NCBI GenBank assembly: GCA_014218235.1
Contig: CM024760.1
Location: 72,542,961-72,606,960, forward strand
Length of the DNA: 64,000 nucleotides
Source: Colocasia esculenta
Lineage: Eukaryota; Streptophyta; Magnoliopsida; Alismatales; Araceae
Reading direction: 5' to 3'
Shown here piece by piece: positions 53,339 through 62,956 of this stretch. Both the position numbers and the translations under genes were made by a program. Each line of letters opens with the position of its first letter. Position 1 is the first letter of the stretch. Under the pieces are notes generated by a model. That model searched no databases, was not told the DNA's origin, and worked only from the letters and a program-made list of their open reading frames with translations.

Positions 53339-53905
53339 AGCCCCAAGTGCTTAGATGAATGGCCTGCCCAGGATCATCCAAAAACTTGGGTCTATGTCCA
53401 GAATATGAAAGTCCATTTCAGTGACGGATGGACCCAGCCCTACTTTCAAAGCGACGACTCCCTTTGGCGGCCTACTAGTGTTATCATAGGCCATGACAGT
53501 GATGGTGGAGGGTCGTATCGACTACAACGTGACCCCACAAAGATTCAACGTGTCCAGGGAGACAACATTGATTGATGCTTCAGAGTCCACTAAGCATTGA
53601 GATACGCAGACCCCATTGATGTTAACGGTCAAGCATAGGGCGTACCGCTGAGACTCCATAGGTGCTAACTCAGATTCGTGGAACTCGATGGCTGGATGCT
53701 GACTGGTGGGGGTCAAGACTACACTGATCTGGTTCACTGGCAAGTCTTCATTCACCATTACCTTCTGCAAATACTGCATGAGTGCTTCTTGGTGTACCGG
53801 CGATCTTTTGATCAGTTCTAGAATGGATATCTTGGCCAGTGTCTTGTCTAGATGTTTAAGCAGGTCATACTGAGTCCCTGGGATGGACTCCTCTACTGAG
53901 GCTTC
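53339..53905 (-). pseudogene. pol: Aspartic protease of element G
   Basis: LTVNINGVCVSQCLVDSEAS holds the catalytic region, with Asp-Ser followed by Glu where Gly is expected. Further on are MDFHILDIDPSFWMILGRPF and, after a stop, ALGAV at the S2 insertion. The DSG-to-DSE change alone would inactivate the enzyme. Confidence 0.85.
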
Positions 53906-56595
53906 TTCTTCCTAGGGAAAAGGTGCTTGTTCCTGCTGGGGGAATATGCGGTTGAACATGCGTCCACTCTGGAGTACCATTGTCTCCTTGGTGCTATCTC
54001 CCATTATAGTTGTCACGGCCGGCGGGATAGAGGGTGAATGAGAGGTCGAAGGTTGGGGGGTGAACATTTGGTGTGGCAATTGGATACTTGCCGCACTTAG
54101 TGGAGGAATGGGTGTATTGAGGAAGGGAGCTTGGGAATTGGGGGTAACGAGGGGCACGGTTGGTGGAGTGCGGAGGAGAGGTGGATTAAGTGATTGTGGC
54201 TGTGGGGAAGTGATGGTAGGAGGCGTGCAGTTTGGTTGTAGCGGTATGGTGGAAGGGTTGCACAGGAAGGGAGCTTGTGGTGACGTGGGGACTACAGGGG
54301 GTTGGCGTATAAGTGGTGGGTTGGATGGCTGGATAGAGGGTGTTGGACGGTGGGTAGTGGTCGTAGGAATGTGTAGAAAGGAGGGTAAGGGGTTGGAAGG
54401 GGTAGGTACATGGATGAAGGGGGGTAAAGTAAAGGACGATTGGGAGGTGGAGGTGGAGGCTACTTCCATAGGCAGGCCGGGTGTGCCTTCATTGCAGGGA
54501 TACGCCGTGAGGGCGTTCACTTGCTGGTTTGGAGCCTGGTGCTCCGGGAGGGGGTTCTGGACAATGCCCATGTTGGGCTGCTGCGGGGGTGTCTGAGGCA
54601 ACTACTGTTGTTAGTGTTGCTGCTGTTTCTGGTCCTGCCTGGGTGACCTTCTCGCCTTCATTTCTACTATGTATTTCCTCATCTCCTCCCAATCTATCCT
54701 TCCATTATCGTTCAGATCATATATATAGTCCTTGAAATGAAAACACGCCTCCAAGGTGTGGCCCGGTCCCCTATGGAATGCACAATAACAAGAAGTATCG
54801 ACATTGGGAGACCATTGTAGCCTTTCCCTTGGCAAGGTGAGTGCATTGGCGGCCATAAGAGCATTGAAGATGTCGGGTAGGGTCTCTGGCAGGGGAGGAT
54901 AATGGGCTCTTCTTGGGCTAGGGGGACGCCTAGGCTGTTGGGGCTCATATGTGCCTGGGAACTTGGTTGTATTGGGGAGGAGGAGGAGGAGGTTGTTGTT
55001 GCTGGTATTGAGGAGGGGCAGGTTGACGGTATTGAGGCTGCTGAGGCTGGCGATATTGAGGAGGTGGTGGTGGAGCTTGATAGTACTAGTTGGTAGGAGG
55101 TTGTTGATATTGGGGCTGCTGAGGTTGTTAAGGCTATTGTGGCTGCTGAGATGGTGGCCTAAACATCGGAGGGTTGTTTGGCTTGGACTGGGGCTGTTGT
55201 GGCTGTTGGGTTTTGGTATTAGGCCAGTAGGTAGAGGGACTAGGGTTTCCCATAGCACTCACCTGCTCATTCTGCATAACCCCCTCAGTCGTGGGACCGC
55301 CAGTAGGGGGAGCACCATTGTTCTTCTTAAATGTTCGGGCCTTCGGCTCAAACATGGCCACGATCGGAGAGTCCTTCAGCTGAGTCTGGATGTAGCGGGC
55401 TCTCTCATACAACTCCTCCATGGTGGTTAACTTATTCATAGCTAGGATGTGTCGGAACTGCGGCGTAGCATTCTCTGTGATCATCTTGACTTGTTCTGGT
55501 TCAGATAGCGAGTCCCTCAACCTTTCAGTCATCGCCCTCCATCTGTCAGCATAGTGCACAAAGTCCTCATCTGTCTTCATCCTCTCGGCCATCAAATCAG
55601 TTATCGATAATGCCGGACCAACCTTGTCCATGTACCTCTGCAAAAACTTTTTTTGAACTACCTCGAAGTCTTCGGCATCCGCGGGCTCCAGAGAATAGAA
55701 TAACTCAAGGGCGGCCCATCTAGTGATTGGCGGAAGAGAAATGCGAGGGCACGACTGTCATTTTTCCAGAAGGACGATTCGTACATGAACTCCTTGATAT
55801 GTACGAATGGGTTTCCGGTGCCATTGTAATAGCGGTAGACTGGTAGTTCAGAAGTGGGGAGGTGAAAGAATGGCATAGAAGGGAGAGCCAGTTCAAAAGA
55901 GTCTTTGGGTGCGGACACCCTTTTCAAATCCTATTCTAATCGACTCACCTTCGCAAGGAGCGCTTCGGTGAGTTGATCAGAAGGAAGTTTGGTAGGCACC
56001 CCAAAAGAATGAGGTTGGGATGCACTCACTTGGACATAATTGTGGTGGGGAAGCGCGCCAGCGTGTGCAGAAGCATGGGCCGGAGCCCGAGGAAGATAAG
56101 TGGGCCTTGCCGCAGTGGGGCTTGGCCGGATGAGAGAAGGCCTCCCAACAGGGCTGTGGGGGTGAGAGTGAATGACAGAGTTGGCCTACAAGGGGGCAGA
56201 AGAAACTTGGACAGTCGGGTCGCGAGCGGGTTCAGCGTAAACACCTACGTTTGGGTGGAAAGTTTGAATGGGCTTGAGGATTGATTTCCCCTAGAGATCA
56301 GCTTGAACTCCTGGAGCTGAGAAACTTGGAGGCTTTGAAGAATGTCCACAAGTTGGGACAGATCAATGGAGGTAGAAGCATTGTCATTGGCATGCCTCGG
56401 GGAGTGGTGAGGAGATTGTGAAGCCATTGCATTAACGTGCGAGGTAGATGGACCAGTATGGGGGGCATTAGGGAGTTGTGGAAGGGGTTCCATGGAATCA
56501 TACACCTCATCGTATATATCATCATGATAAGCCATATCCTCGTATTCGGCCATTCTGAGAGATCGGCCTGAACGAAGCTGCATAAACTTGAACAT
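53906..56595 (-). pseudogene. gag: Gag of element G
   Basis: From the start near 56595 (MQLRSGRSLRMAEYEDMAY) through Ser/Pro/His-rich regions with stops. The capsid domain follows: LPVYRYYNGTGNPFVHIKEF, ALAFLFRQSLDGPPL, then DFVHYADRWRAMTERLRDSL and MITENATPQFRHILAMNKLT. A Gln/Pro-rich part and an atypical zinc finger (CYCAFHRGPGHTLEAC with FHFKDYIYDL) precede a long Pro/Thr-rich segment (54601-53912) ending MVLQSGRMFN. Frame changes near 56240, 55930, 55650, 55130 and 54600. The G/T-rich plus-strand frame 54060-54596 is only its complement. Confidence 0.85.
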
Positions 56596-57616
56596 GCAGG
56601 TTGACTAACAACTGCTCAATCAAGTTTGAGAGGAAATGTTAACGGCTTTTAATCAAACACTTGAAGATGCTTACGTCCAATTAGATGTTCAATATGATTT
56701 ACGGTGAATTTTATTTAAGGTGTATTACTTCACGTGGGTATGGGCCTAAATGGGTGAGATGAAAACTTCGGGTCCACTAAGCAACACTGCCTCTCACGCA
56801 ATGGGTGCTCTAACACGGGTCTCTAGGGTGGTACAACCTGCTCGGTCCGCCGTAAGGGAATCCACGAGGTACGGAGACTTACGGAGGTCTTTGCAGAGGT
56901 CCCCTAGTCCAATGAGATGGAATGCCCAATGGAGATGTCGCCTTTACCAAGAAGGGTGTTTGGATCCTAATGTAAGGAGGGAATGAGGTCCCTCAACCGA
57001 AGTATGCCCTGTAACATAAATAATGCAAGTAATGATAGAAAACCCCTGCCCTCTGTGACAGACTGAATCGCGTCGAGCTCAGTCATCGCGCTTCAGAGTA
57101 AATCGCATCCGTTCAGTCAGTCGCGGATCTGACAGCTCACAGAAGCTGTAAGTGTCGCGACAACTCCATCCGGTTCTGTCAAATAAATGCGTCCGGGTAA
57201 ACCACCACACAAAATCACAAATCGCGTCGCCTGAACGCGACGCGGATCAAAGGAGCACCCGAAAGCTATAAATCAGGCAAGCATGCTTTCAACTAACCAA
57301 ATGGAATGAAATGAGGACCAAATAAAGATGTTTTATTCAGGTAAAGGTAAGTAAATGGGGAGGGGAACAAGATGATGATGGTGATTTTTTTTTTAATCAA
57401 ACTTTATGAAAAATGTAAAGAAAAAAACACAAGTACAAATTGGTAATGGAGATGGGAGATCTCAAAGAGCACCACGTGGGGTGCGAAAGGAAGGAGTGTA
57501 CCGTGTCGGGTACAAAGGGAGGGACACACGTGGGTGTCGAAGGAGGGGCACATGTGGGTGCCAAAGGAAAGGTAACCAGAACTAAAAGGAAAGAAGTCCC
57601 ACTGTGATCGCCAATT
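56596..57616 (-). other. 5' leader and PBS region of element G
   Basis: After the 5' LTR end, the minus strand reads AATTGGCGATCACAGTGGGA, whose TTGGCGATC should be the PBS; I cannot name the tRNA. Four compensatory hairpins lie at 57469-57562. Words of the type AATCGCGTCG recur at 57065-57240. No gene seen. Confidence 0.7.
57469..57562. repeat. Four 16-nt hairpins in the leader of G
   Basis: Each has a 5-bp stem and a 6-nt loop: GCACC/GGTGC (57469-57484), GTACC/GGTAC (57498-57513), GACAC/GTGTC (57523-57538) and GGCAC/GTGCC (57547-57562). Stems differ but stay complementary; loops are similar (ACGTGG, GTGTCG, ACGTGG, ATGTGG). Confidence 0.88.
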
Positions 57617-58134
57617 TGTAGATGTGTTTTTTTCAAAACATCTCCCACAAAGAGATGATTAAAAAAAAGATTTTTTTTGAAATAAAATAAGGGAGATATG
57701 GCACGATGGGAGAGAAAAGAATAAAACGTGTGTGTGTGCACAATAAAGGAGGTGTGATCGCCAGGTACGCGAGGGTACCGAAGGAGACGGGAAAAGGGGA
57801 AGACGCTGAGAGTACTACCTTCACCCGAAGATCACGGGAGTGTGGTGTGCGGGTTCACTTCTACTTCTTCCACCGGCCAACCGGCGAAGAAGATTTAGCT
57901 CTAATGGTTACCTTGCAAAAAAAAGGAAGACAAGAAACAAGTGAAGCAAGATTAGACTTTGAGGTGCAGTACAAAACTCAAAGGAAATGAAGTAAAAAGC
58001 AAGAACATGGGCGTTAACACACCTCGTGGGGTGGTGTTAAACTCCTAAAAAGTGTGGGTGTGGAGAAAATGATGCGTGTGTGTGTTGTGATGCATGCAAC
58101 AAATGAAATAGAAAGAAATGAAGAGAGAAGAAAG
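57617..58134 (-). repeat. 5' LTR of element G, truncated by element H
   Basis: Aligns with 38624-39154 of the 3' LTR, with small indels and transitions. It ends abruptly at 58134, where the LTR of H starts. The rest of this LTR would lie beyond H, outside the window. Confidence 0.92.
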
Positions 58135-58393
58135 TGTTGGGTTGAGTATGTTTTGGAATTTCCTAAAGTTGTATTTTAATGATGACCAATGAACATCACT
58201 CATACTTTGATTTTGATGATGACACATTGTGATTTTGATGATGATATGTTGAACATGTTATACATTTTATACATATCACAATAATGCTTAAACACCATGT
58301 TTTTGATGTTTAATATCTCATATTTTAATGATAATATCTTGTACTAATGATTTATGTGTTAAATTGCAGGTGTATACAGATTTGTCATGGTAG

Positions 58394-58643
58394 TGTCGAC
58401 ACACCCATTGATGGTGTCGACACTGGGTCAGAGTCCTGAAGGTTTTTCATGAAGACAGGGTCAAGTGTGTCGACACAGCCCTGGTAGTGTCGACACTAGT
58501 CCAGATTCTAAAAGACCCAGTTGTCAGACTGGGACAGTGTGTCGACACAGTCAGTGAGTGTGTCGACACTAGTCTCAGCTCCCAGAAGACCTATTTTGTG
58601 CAATTGGGATAGTGTGTCGACACACTCAGTAACAGTGTCGACA
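58394..58643. promoter_or_regulatory. Paired TGTCGACA palindromes in the U3 of H
   Basis: Eight perfect copies start at 58394, 58415, 58468, 58488, 58540, 58561, 58615 and 58636: four pairs with 21, 20, 21 and 21 bp between members, repeating every 72-75 bp. The last is about 118 bp before the TATA box. Confidence 0.93.
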
Positions 58644-58760
58644 CACTCCGCCTGAAACTCAAAAACGTGATTTTATCTGGACACGTGGCTGCTTGGGAAT
58701 TAGGGGATTTACCTAGGTTTTTGTGCCCACGTACCCCAAGCTCCTTATGGACATATGGGC

Positions 58761-58768
58761 TATAAATA
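58761..58768 (+). promoter_or_regulatory. TATA box of the LTR of H
   Basis: TATAAATA in GGGCTATAAATACCC, the same context as in S2. Confidence 0.8.
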
Positions 58769-59316
58769 CCCATGTTTCTTGTACTCCAAGGGCATCAACG
58801 AGGAGAGAGACCAGACTTCTCCAGAAAAGTGTGTGGCGGCTGCAGAAAGGGAAAAAGGGAGTAGAGCAGTGCTGTTTGGAAGGAGAACGTGAAGAAGAAG
58901 AGAATAGAAGAGGAGAGAGGATAAAGCATCAGCATCAAGAAAGGGAGAAGAGCAGCGCAATCAGATTGAGGAGCAGAAGAGCAGCAAAGGAAGAAGAAGA
59001 ACTGGCAATCCGGATGCCACTGAAGCAGAGCATCATGGATTGAAGAAGATCTCCAACGAATTCCATCAAGCATCTTCAATCCAAGCTTTTGCAAGTCTTC
59101 TTCACCAAGGAACATCCAAGTCACATCTATTTCATTTATTTTCTTGGAGTGTTCTTCCAGTTTTTCATTGTGTGATCTGTGCATGTGTTCTACACAGATC
59201 ACTTAATTCTGTTTGTTCGATTTTTATCATTGTATTGAGATAGATCGGGCTAGAGGATCTATTCTCTAATTGAGCTTCTTCTAGCATAACTTGGATGTTT
59301 TGTGGTCCAAAGGTTT

Positions 59317-59533
59317 GGAGCCGTAGTGCTCCGGTGTTGAGCCGTTGTGCTCAAGTGCTTGTGAGTCATCGTACTCATAAGTGGTTTGTGGAGTAGGCCG
59401 TCGTACCTATCTCCTGGGTTTTCCTTGAGTCATTGTACTCAAAAGGTTTGGAGTCGTCGTGCTCCGGTTGTTTCTTGAGTCGTCGTGCTCAAGGGTGTTT
59501 GGAGTCATCGTGCTCCGGTGTGAGTTGTACTCA
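59317..59533 (+). repeat. Nine-hairpin array in the R/U5 region of H
   Basis: Hairpins at 59317-59332, 59337-59354, 59362-59377, 59390-59414, 59425-59442, 59450-59465, 59474-59493, 59501-59516 and 59521-59533. Stems alternate GGAG/CTCC, TTGAG/CTCAA and TGAGT/ACTCA, around loops of the type TCGTCGTG or CATCGT. Confidence 0.9.
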
Positions 59534-59866
59534 AGGTTTTGAGTAGTGAAGCATCACTGTGTGAGGGGTGGACATAGGAGTCACTGGAGGTGATTTCCGA
59601 ACCACCTAAAAATCCTCTGTGCAGTGGTTTGAATTGTGGTTTGACTTTGTATTACTCTAGATGCAAGCATAGGGATTTCGTTCACACTTCTAATTGATTT
59701 GCTCACACACACTAATCACACATATTGCATCTGTTCAGTGGGGTTTCATTTGAATAGATATCTTAATTCAAGTAATTTTTAAATTACTTTAGTTTCCGCT
59801 GCAAATCTATTCAACCCCCCCCCCCCCTTCTAGCTTTGCCATTATCCACCTATTCTATCCTACAAT

Positions 59867-59880
59867 TGGTATCAGAGAGG
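59867..59880 (+). other. Primer-binding site of element H
   Basis: TGGTATCAGAGAGG, same form as element C. Confidence 0.88.
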
Positions 59881-59929
59881 GTTAACCACTCTAATTGTTA
59901 GATCTAATTCCTTGTTACATTAATTCACT

Positions 59930-60910
59930 GTGACTAGATCTAATAGTTTTTTGAGTTTTGGTATAATGGCAAATTTCTTTAATCTGCATGAATTTCCTGT
60001 TATAATTTCAGAGAAATCCCCAATCTCACTTTCAACAAGTTTTTCAGAGGAAGCACAAAGAAAAGGAGCAAAAGGAATTCACAAATGCTCAATGACAAAG
60101 AAGAGCTTAAATGAATCAAGAAAATCAACAATTCAAAAGACTTTGGCTCTAGCAGCACATTCCCTAAGCTCAGAGCATTCTACATCCTCTCCAGAACACA
60201 AGAGTTCACATGGGTCTACAAGATCAGGTAAATCAATTTCAGATCCATTTATGTATTCTAATTCTGATTCTGATGCAGATGAATGTATGTCTTATGTTGA
60301 ATTGATTGAATTCTGTGAAAAGATGCAAAATCTTAATGCAAAGCTGAACACTAAGAATAAAGATTTGAAAAAGACTTTAAAACATTGCCATAAAGAAAGT
60401 GAAAACTTGAAAAATACACTTGAATTGCTCCAGAACAATGATAAAGATCTTTCAGAAGAAAATGAGAATTTGAAAAATGAAGTTCAAAAACTGAATTCTG
60501 AAAAAGAAAGTTTGAAAGATAAAATCAAAATTTGTGAAAACAAGTTATTCAAGTTGAAAGAAAATCATGATCAGTTGGAACATGAAAATCTTGATTTGAA
60601 ATGTGCAAATGAAAAATTGATTGATCTCAATGAAAACTTCAAATTTGATAATGATCAATTAAACAAACAGATTTCTAATATGGCTCATGATCATCAAATA
60701 AATGAAAGATGCAAACAACTTGTTGAAGAAAATTGTCATCTCAAAAGGAAGATTGAATGCTTGTTGCATGACAAACCATTGGACAATGATTGTAGCAATT
60801 TAAGTAATAAAATTCCTGATTTAGAAAAACAAATTGCTCAATTTGAAAATGAAAAGAACAAGATGAAAAATGGTTTAGATGTCATGCTAAATAAACTTCA
60901 AATTTCATAA
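59930..60910 (+). CDS. gag: Gag-like coiled-coil protein of element H, first part
   Basis: About 326 residues. The N-terminal 110 have no clear UBN2 domain (Ser/Lys-rich, with SLSSEHSTSSPEHKSSHGST). An acidic patch (SNSDSDADECMSYVELIEFC) is followed by a long heptad-rich coiled coil from about residue 130 to the end (NLNAKLNTKNKDLKKTLKH and similar). It recalls the gag middle region of elements B and C but lacks the capsid domain, so assembly in trans or a different role is possible. The real start may be ATG at 59966 (MANFF), nearer the plant consensus. Confidence 0.65.
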   Translation: MTRSNSFLSFGIMANFFNLHEFPVIISEKSPISLSTSFSEEAQRKGAKGIHKCSMTKKSLNESRKSTIQKTLALAAHSLSSEHSTSSPEHKSSHGSTRSGKSISDPFMYSNSDSDADECMSYVELIEFCEKMQNLNAKLNTKNKDLKKTLKHCHKESENLKNTLELLQNNDKDLSEENENLKNEVQKLNSEKESLKDKIKICENKLFKLKENHDQLEHENLDLKCANEKLIDLNENFKFDNDQLNKQISNMAHDHQINERCKQLVEENCHLKRKIECLLHDKPLDNDCSNLSNKIPDLEKQIAQFENEKNKMKNGLDVMLNKLQIS

Positions 60911-60956
60911 AAGAAGTTGTTGCATTAAAAGCTGAAAAACAAAGCTTCAATATGAA

Positions 60957-61163
60957 TTGAAGAATACTAAATACACAAGTCTTGCTTCTGTGAGAGATAA
61001 GAAAAATGAAAATAAAATAAAATTAACATTTGTTAAAGCTGCTGGGAACAAGAATTCTGCCAATTCTAATGAAAAGCTAGTGAAAGTTCTTGTTCAGAAA
61101 CAGACAGAGAAAAAGAAAAATGCTACTGTCAAGAAGATTCATCTACTTCCTCCATCAATCTAA
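60957..61163 (+). pseudogene. gag: Linker segment of gag in element H
   Basis: Lys/Asn/Thr-rich continuation after a stop at 60908-60910 and a frame change. Ends at a stop at 61161. No domain; the position, between coiled coil and zinc knuckles, fits a gag linker. Confidence 0.5.
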
Positions 61164-61915
61164 AAAGCTCCAAGACAAGTTCCAAATTCACATCATGCCA
61201 AGAGCCACCAAAAGGCACCTCCTTCTCCTCATGGTAAGCCTCCTCACATGAAAAGGAGATTCCAGCAAATGGATACATGCCAAGGTAAGTACCAGGTAAG
61301 AAATGATCTCATTTGCTTTAATTGTAATAAACTGGTCATTTAGCCAAATTTTGCTGGAATAGAGATCAATATTTCCATAAATATGTCAAATCAGTCCAGT
61401 GCTTCACATGTCATAAATTTGGGCATACTTCTAGGGAATGTTGGCATAGAATTGATAATCTTGTGCATGCTCCCATGTTTCATGTTAATGTACATAAGAA
61501 TAAAGATCATGTTCATGCTGAAAACACTCAGAAATTCTATGTACATGAAAAAAGAACTATTGCACAAAAGATCTCTTCTAAATTCCATGTTAAAAATCTC
61601 AATGATAAAAATCTGAAAATAGAAAACAAAATGTTCAGTATGTTAGTGGTGCATTCTATACCAATAACTATAAGATTAGAAACCAAGATTCTACTGTTTC
61701 TAGTCTTCAGAAAAATGCACCCAATATTAAATTATTTTGGATTCAAAAATCTTTATTGCACTCTAACATTGATTTCATTGCAGGACCCAAGCAAGTGTGG
61801 GTCCCAAAACCAGCTTGATCAGCAAGCTGAGGAGTCTTGCAGCCATACATTGTAAATGGATTCAAGATATTGTCTGTGCAAGGCAAGAAATGATTGGAGA
61901 ACACAGGTAAAATCT
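61164..61915 (+). pseudogene. gag: Tandem zinc knuckles and C-terminus of gag in element H
   Basis: First knuckle CFNCNK, then a one-base shift, then GHLAKFC; second knuckle CFTCHKFGHTSREC in the shifted frame, 61318-61435. His/Lys-rich sequence (VHAPMFHVNVHKNKDHVHAE) follows. The end has the Sirevirus-type GPKQVWVPKTS and ISKLRSLAAIHCKWIQDI. No protease motif follows. Confidence 0.75.
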
Positions 61916-62133
61916 TTGAAAAGCAATTGAAGTCCAATCAGGTAAAACTTCTTTATCATTTCAAATTTGAATTGCCTGAATTGAAATGATGTTTGATTTT
62001 TTATCTGAACAATGAAAAATGTGTTCTGATGCTACTCCCAACAATAACTTTGTGTTTTAACATTTAGAATCATGCTTGTGTTATCATGCTTGCTTAACTG
62101 TGCCCATGATTCTGTGTGCATATCAACAGCTTT

Positions 62134-62236
62134 GACTTTTTGGTATATCAAATGATGACATGTGGAAAAACAAGTTATGCTTGTTTGGAAGCTATCATTA
62201 TGCGTGAGTAAAATACTCCGCCAAGTACCAGAAGTC
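62134..62236 (+). repeat. Structured module in H, copy 1 (103 nt)
   Basis: Closing stem GACTTTTTGGTAT with GTACCAGAAGTC (one bulge), hairpin AAACAAG/CTTGTTT (62168-62186) and hairpin TCAT/GTGA with loop TATGC. Conserved CTCCGCCAAGTA just before the 3' stem arm. Confidence 0.85.
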
Positions 62237-62404
62237 ATGTTATGCTTAAAGCTAATTGTGTTCATAATCATGTGTGAATTGCTTGCTAGCTTTTTCATTC
62301 CATGCACATATTAATGGGGAGTAAATTTGAAAAAGTGCAAAAATGTTCTTAAAAATGTAATGAATTTCATGCTAACAATAAAGAATAATTGACCTTTTTG
62401 CAGT

Positions 62405-62507
62405 GACTATGTGATATATCAAATGGTGATATGTGAAATGACAAGTTAGGCTTGTCTGAAAACTATCATCATACGTGAGAAAAATTCTCCGCCAAGTATC
62501 AATAGTC
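62405..62507 (+). repeat. Structured module in H, copy 2 (103 nt)
   Basis: Closing stem GACTATGTGATAT with GTATCAATAGTC (one bulged G), hairpin GACAAG/CTTGTC (62440-62456) and hairpin TCAT/GTGA with loop CATAC. Confidence 0.85.
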
Positions 62508-62852
62508 TTTTTCTGCATAAAGGTCATCAAGAAAAATGAAAATCTCAAAAACTTTATTTTAAGTCTTTGAAACAATTTTGAGTTTTTGAAAAACTTTTCT
62601 CCTTCAATAAATTGCATGTTAATGCATGCTTGATCATGTTCATATTCTTTCTGTGCAAACTACTTTGAATGAACATATCTGAATTGCTTAAATGATCATT
62701 TCATATCATGCATGTCTTATGGGAAGTGAGTCAAAAGAATCTTTGAGTGAAATGCTGGAGAAATATTCCTTCTTATGTGATTTATTAACAACTCTCATTC
62801 AGTTTGTTGACAAATGTTCTTGCAAATAAATTTCTCACTCTCATATTGCATT

Positions 62853-62956
62853 GACATTCTTGGTATATTAAATGGTGATTTGAAGAAAGACAAGTCAGGC
62901 TTGTCTGGACACTTTCACTATGCGTGAGTATGTGTCTCCGCCAAGTATCAAGAGTC
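62853..62956 (+). repeat. Structured module in H, copy 3 (104 nt)
   Basis: Closing stem ATTCTTGGTAT with GTATCAAGAGT, hairpin GACAAG/CTTGTC (62889-62905), hairpin TCAC/GTGA extended by GACAC/GTGTC. Confidence 0.85.

Larger units (their letters stand above)
38624..58134 (-). mobile_element. Element G: Tat-lineage Ty3/Gypsy retrotransposon with antisense passenger genes
   Basis: On the minus strand: 5' LTR (58134-57617, truncated by element H), leader, gag, protease/G-patch, RT, RNase H, a second (archaeal-type) RNase H, integrase, a 3' region holding two genes on the plus strand, and the 3' LTR (40076-38624). The second RNase H and extra reading frames, including antisense ones and PMD genes, are recognised features of the Tat lineage. 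The element is cut by solo LTR S2 at 51759-53333. Confidence 0.92.
58135..59864 (+). repeat. 5' LTR of element H
   Basis: 1730 bp, TGTTGGGTTGAG to ATCCTACA, with the PBS two bases later. Order: A/T-rich start, paired TGTCGACA array (58394-58643), TATA box (58761-58768), hairpin array (59317-59533), and a C13 tract with TTCTAG near the end (about 59815-59833). Related to solo LTR S2. Confidence 0.92.

Noticed and set aside
54060..54596. 178-codon plus-strand Gly/Trp-rich frame
   Set aside because: It is the complement of the Pro/Thr-rich gag segment of G.
62134..62236. Box C/D snoRNA (ATGATGA in copy 1)
   Set aside because: No box D (CTGA) near the 3' stem arm, and copies 2 and 3 do not keep box C.
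62134..62956. Hammerhead ribozyme in the 103-nt modules (order TGATGA, short stem, GAAA, hairpin)
   Set aside because: The base before TGATGA is A and not C, copies 2 and 3 read TGGTGA, the middle stem is only about two pairs, and the base at the expected cleavage position is G, which is not compatible with known hammerheads.
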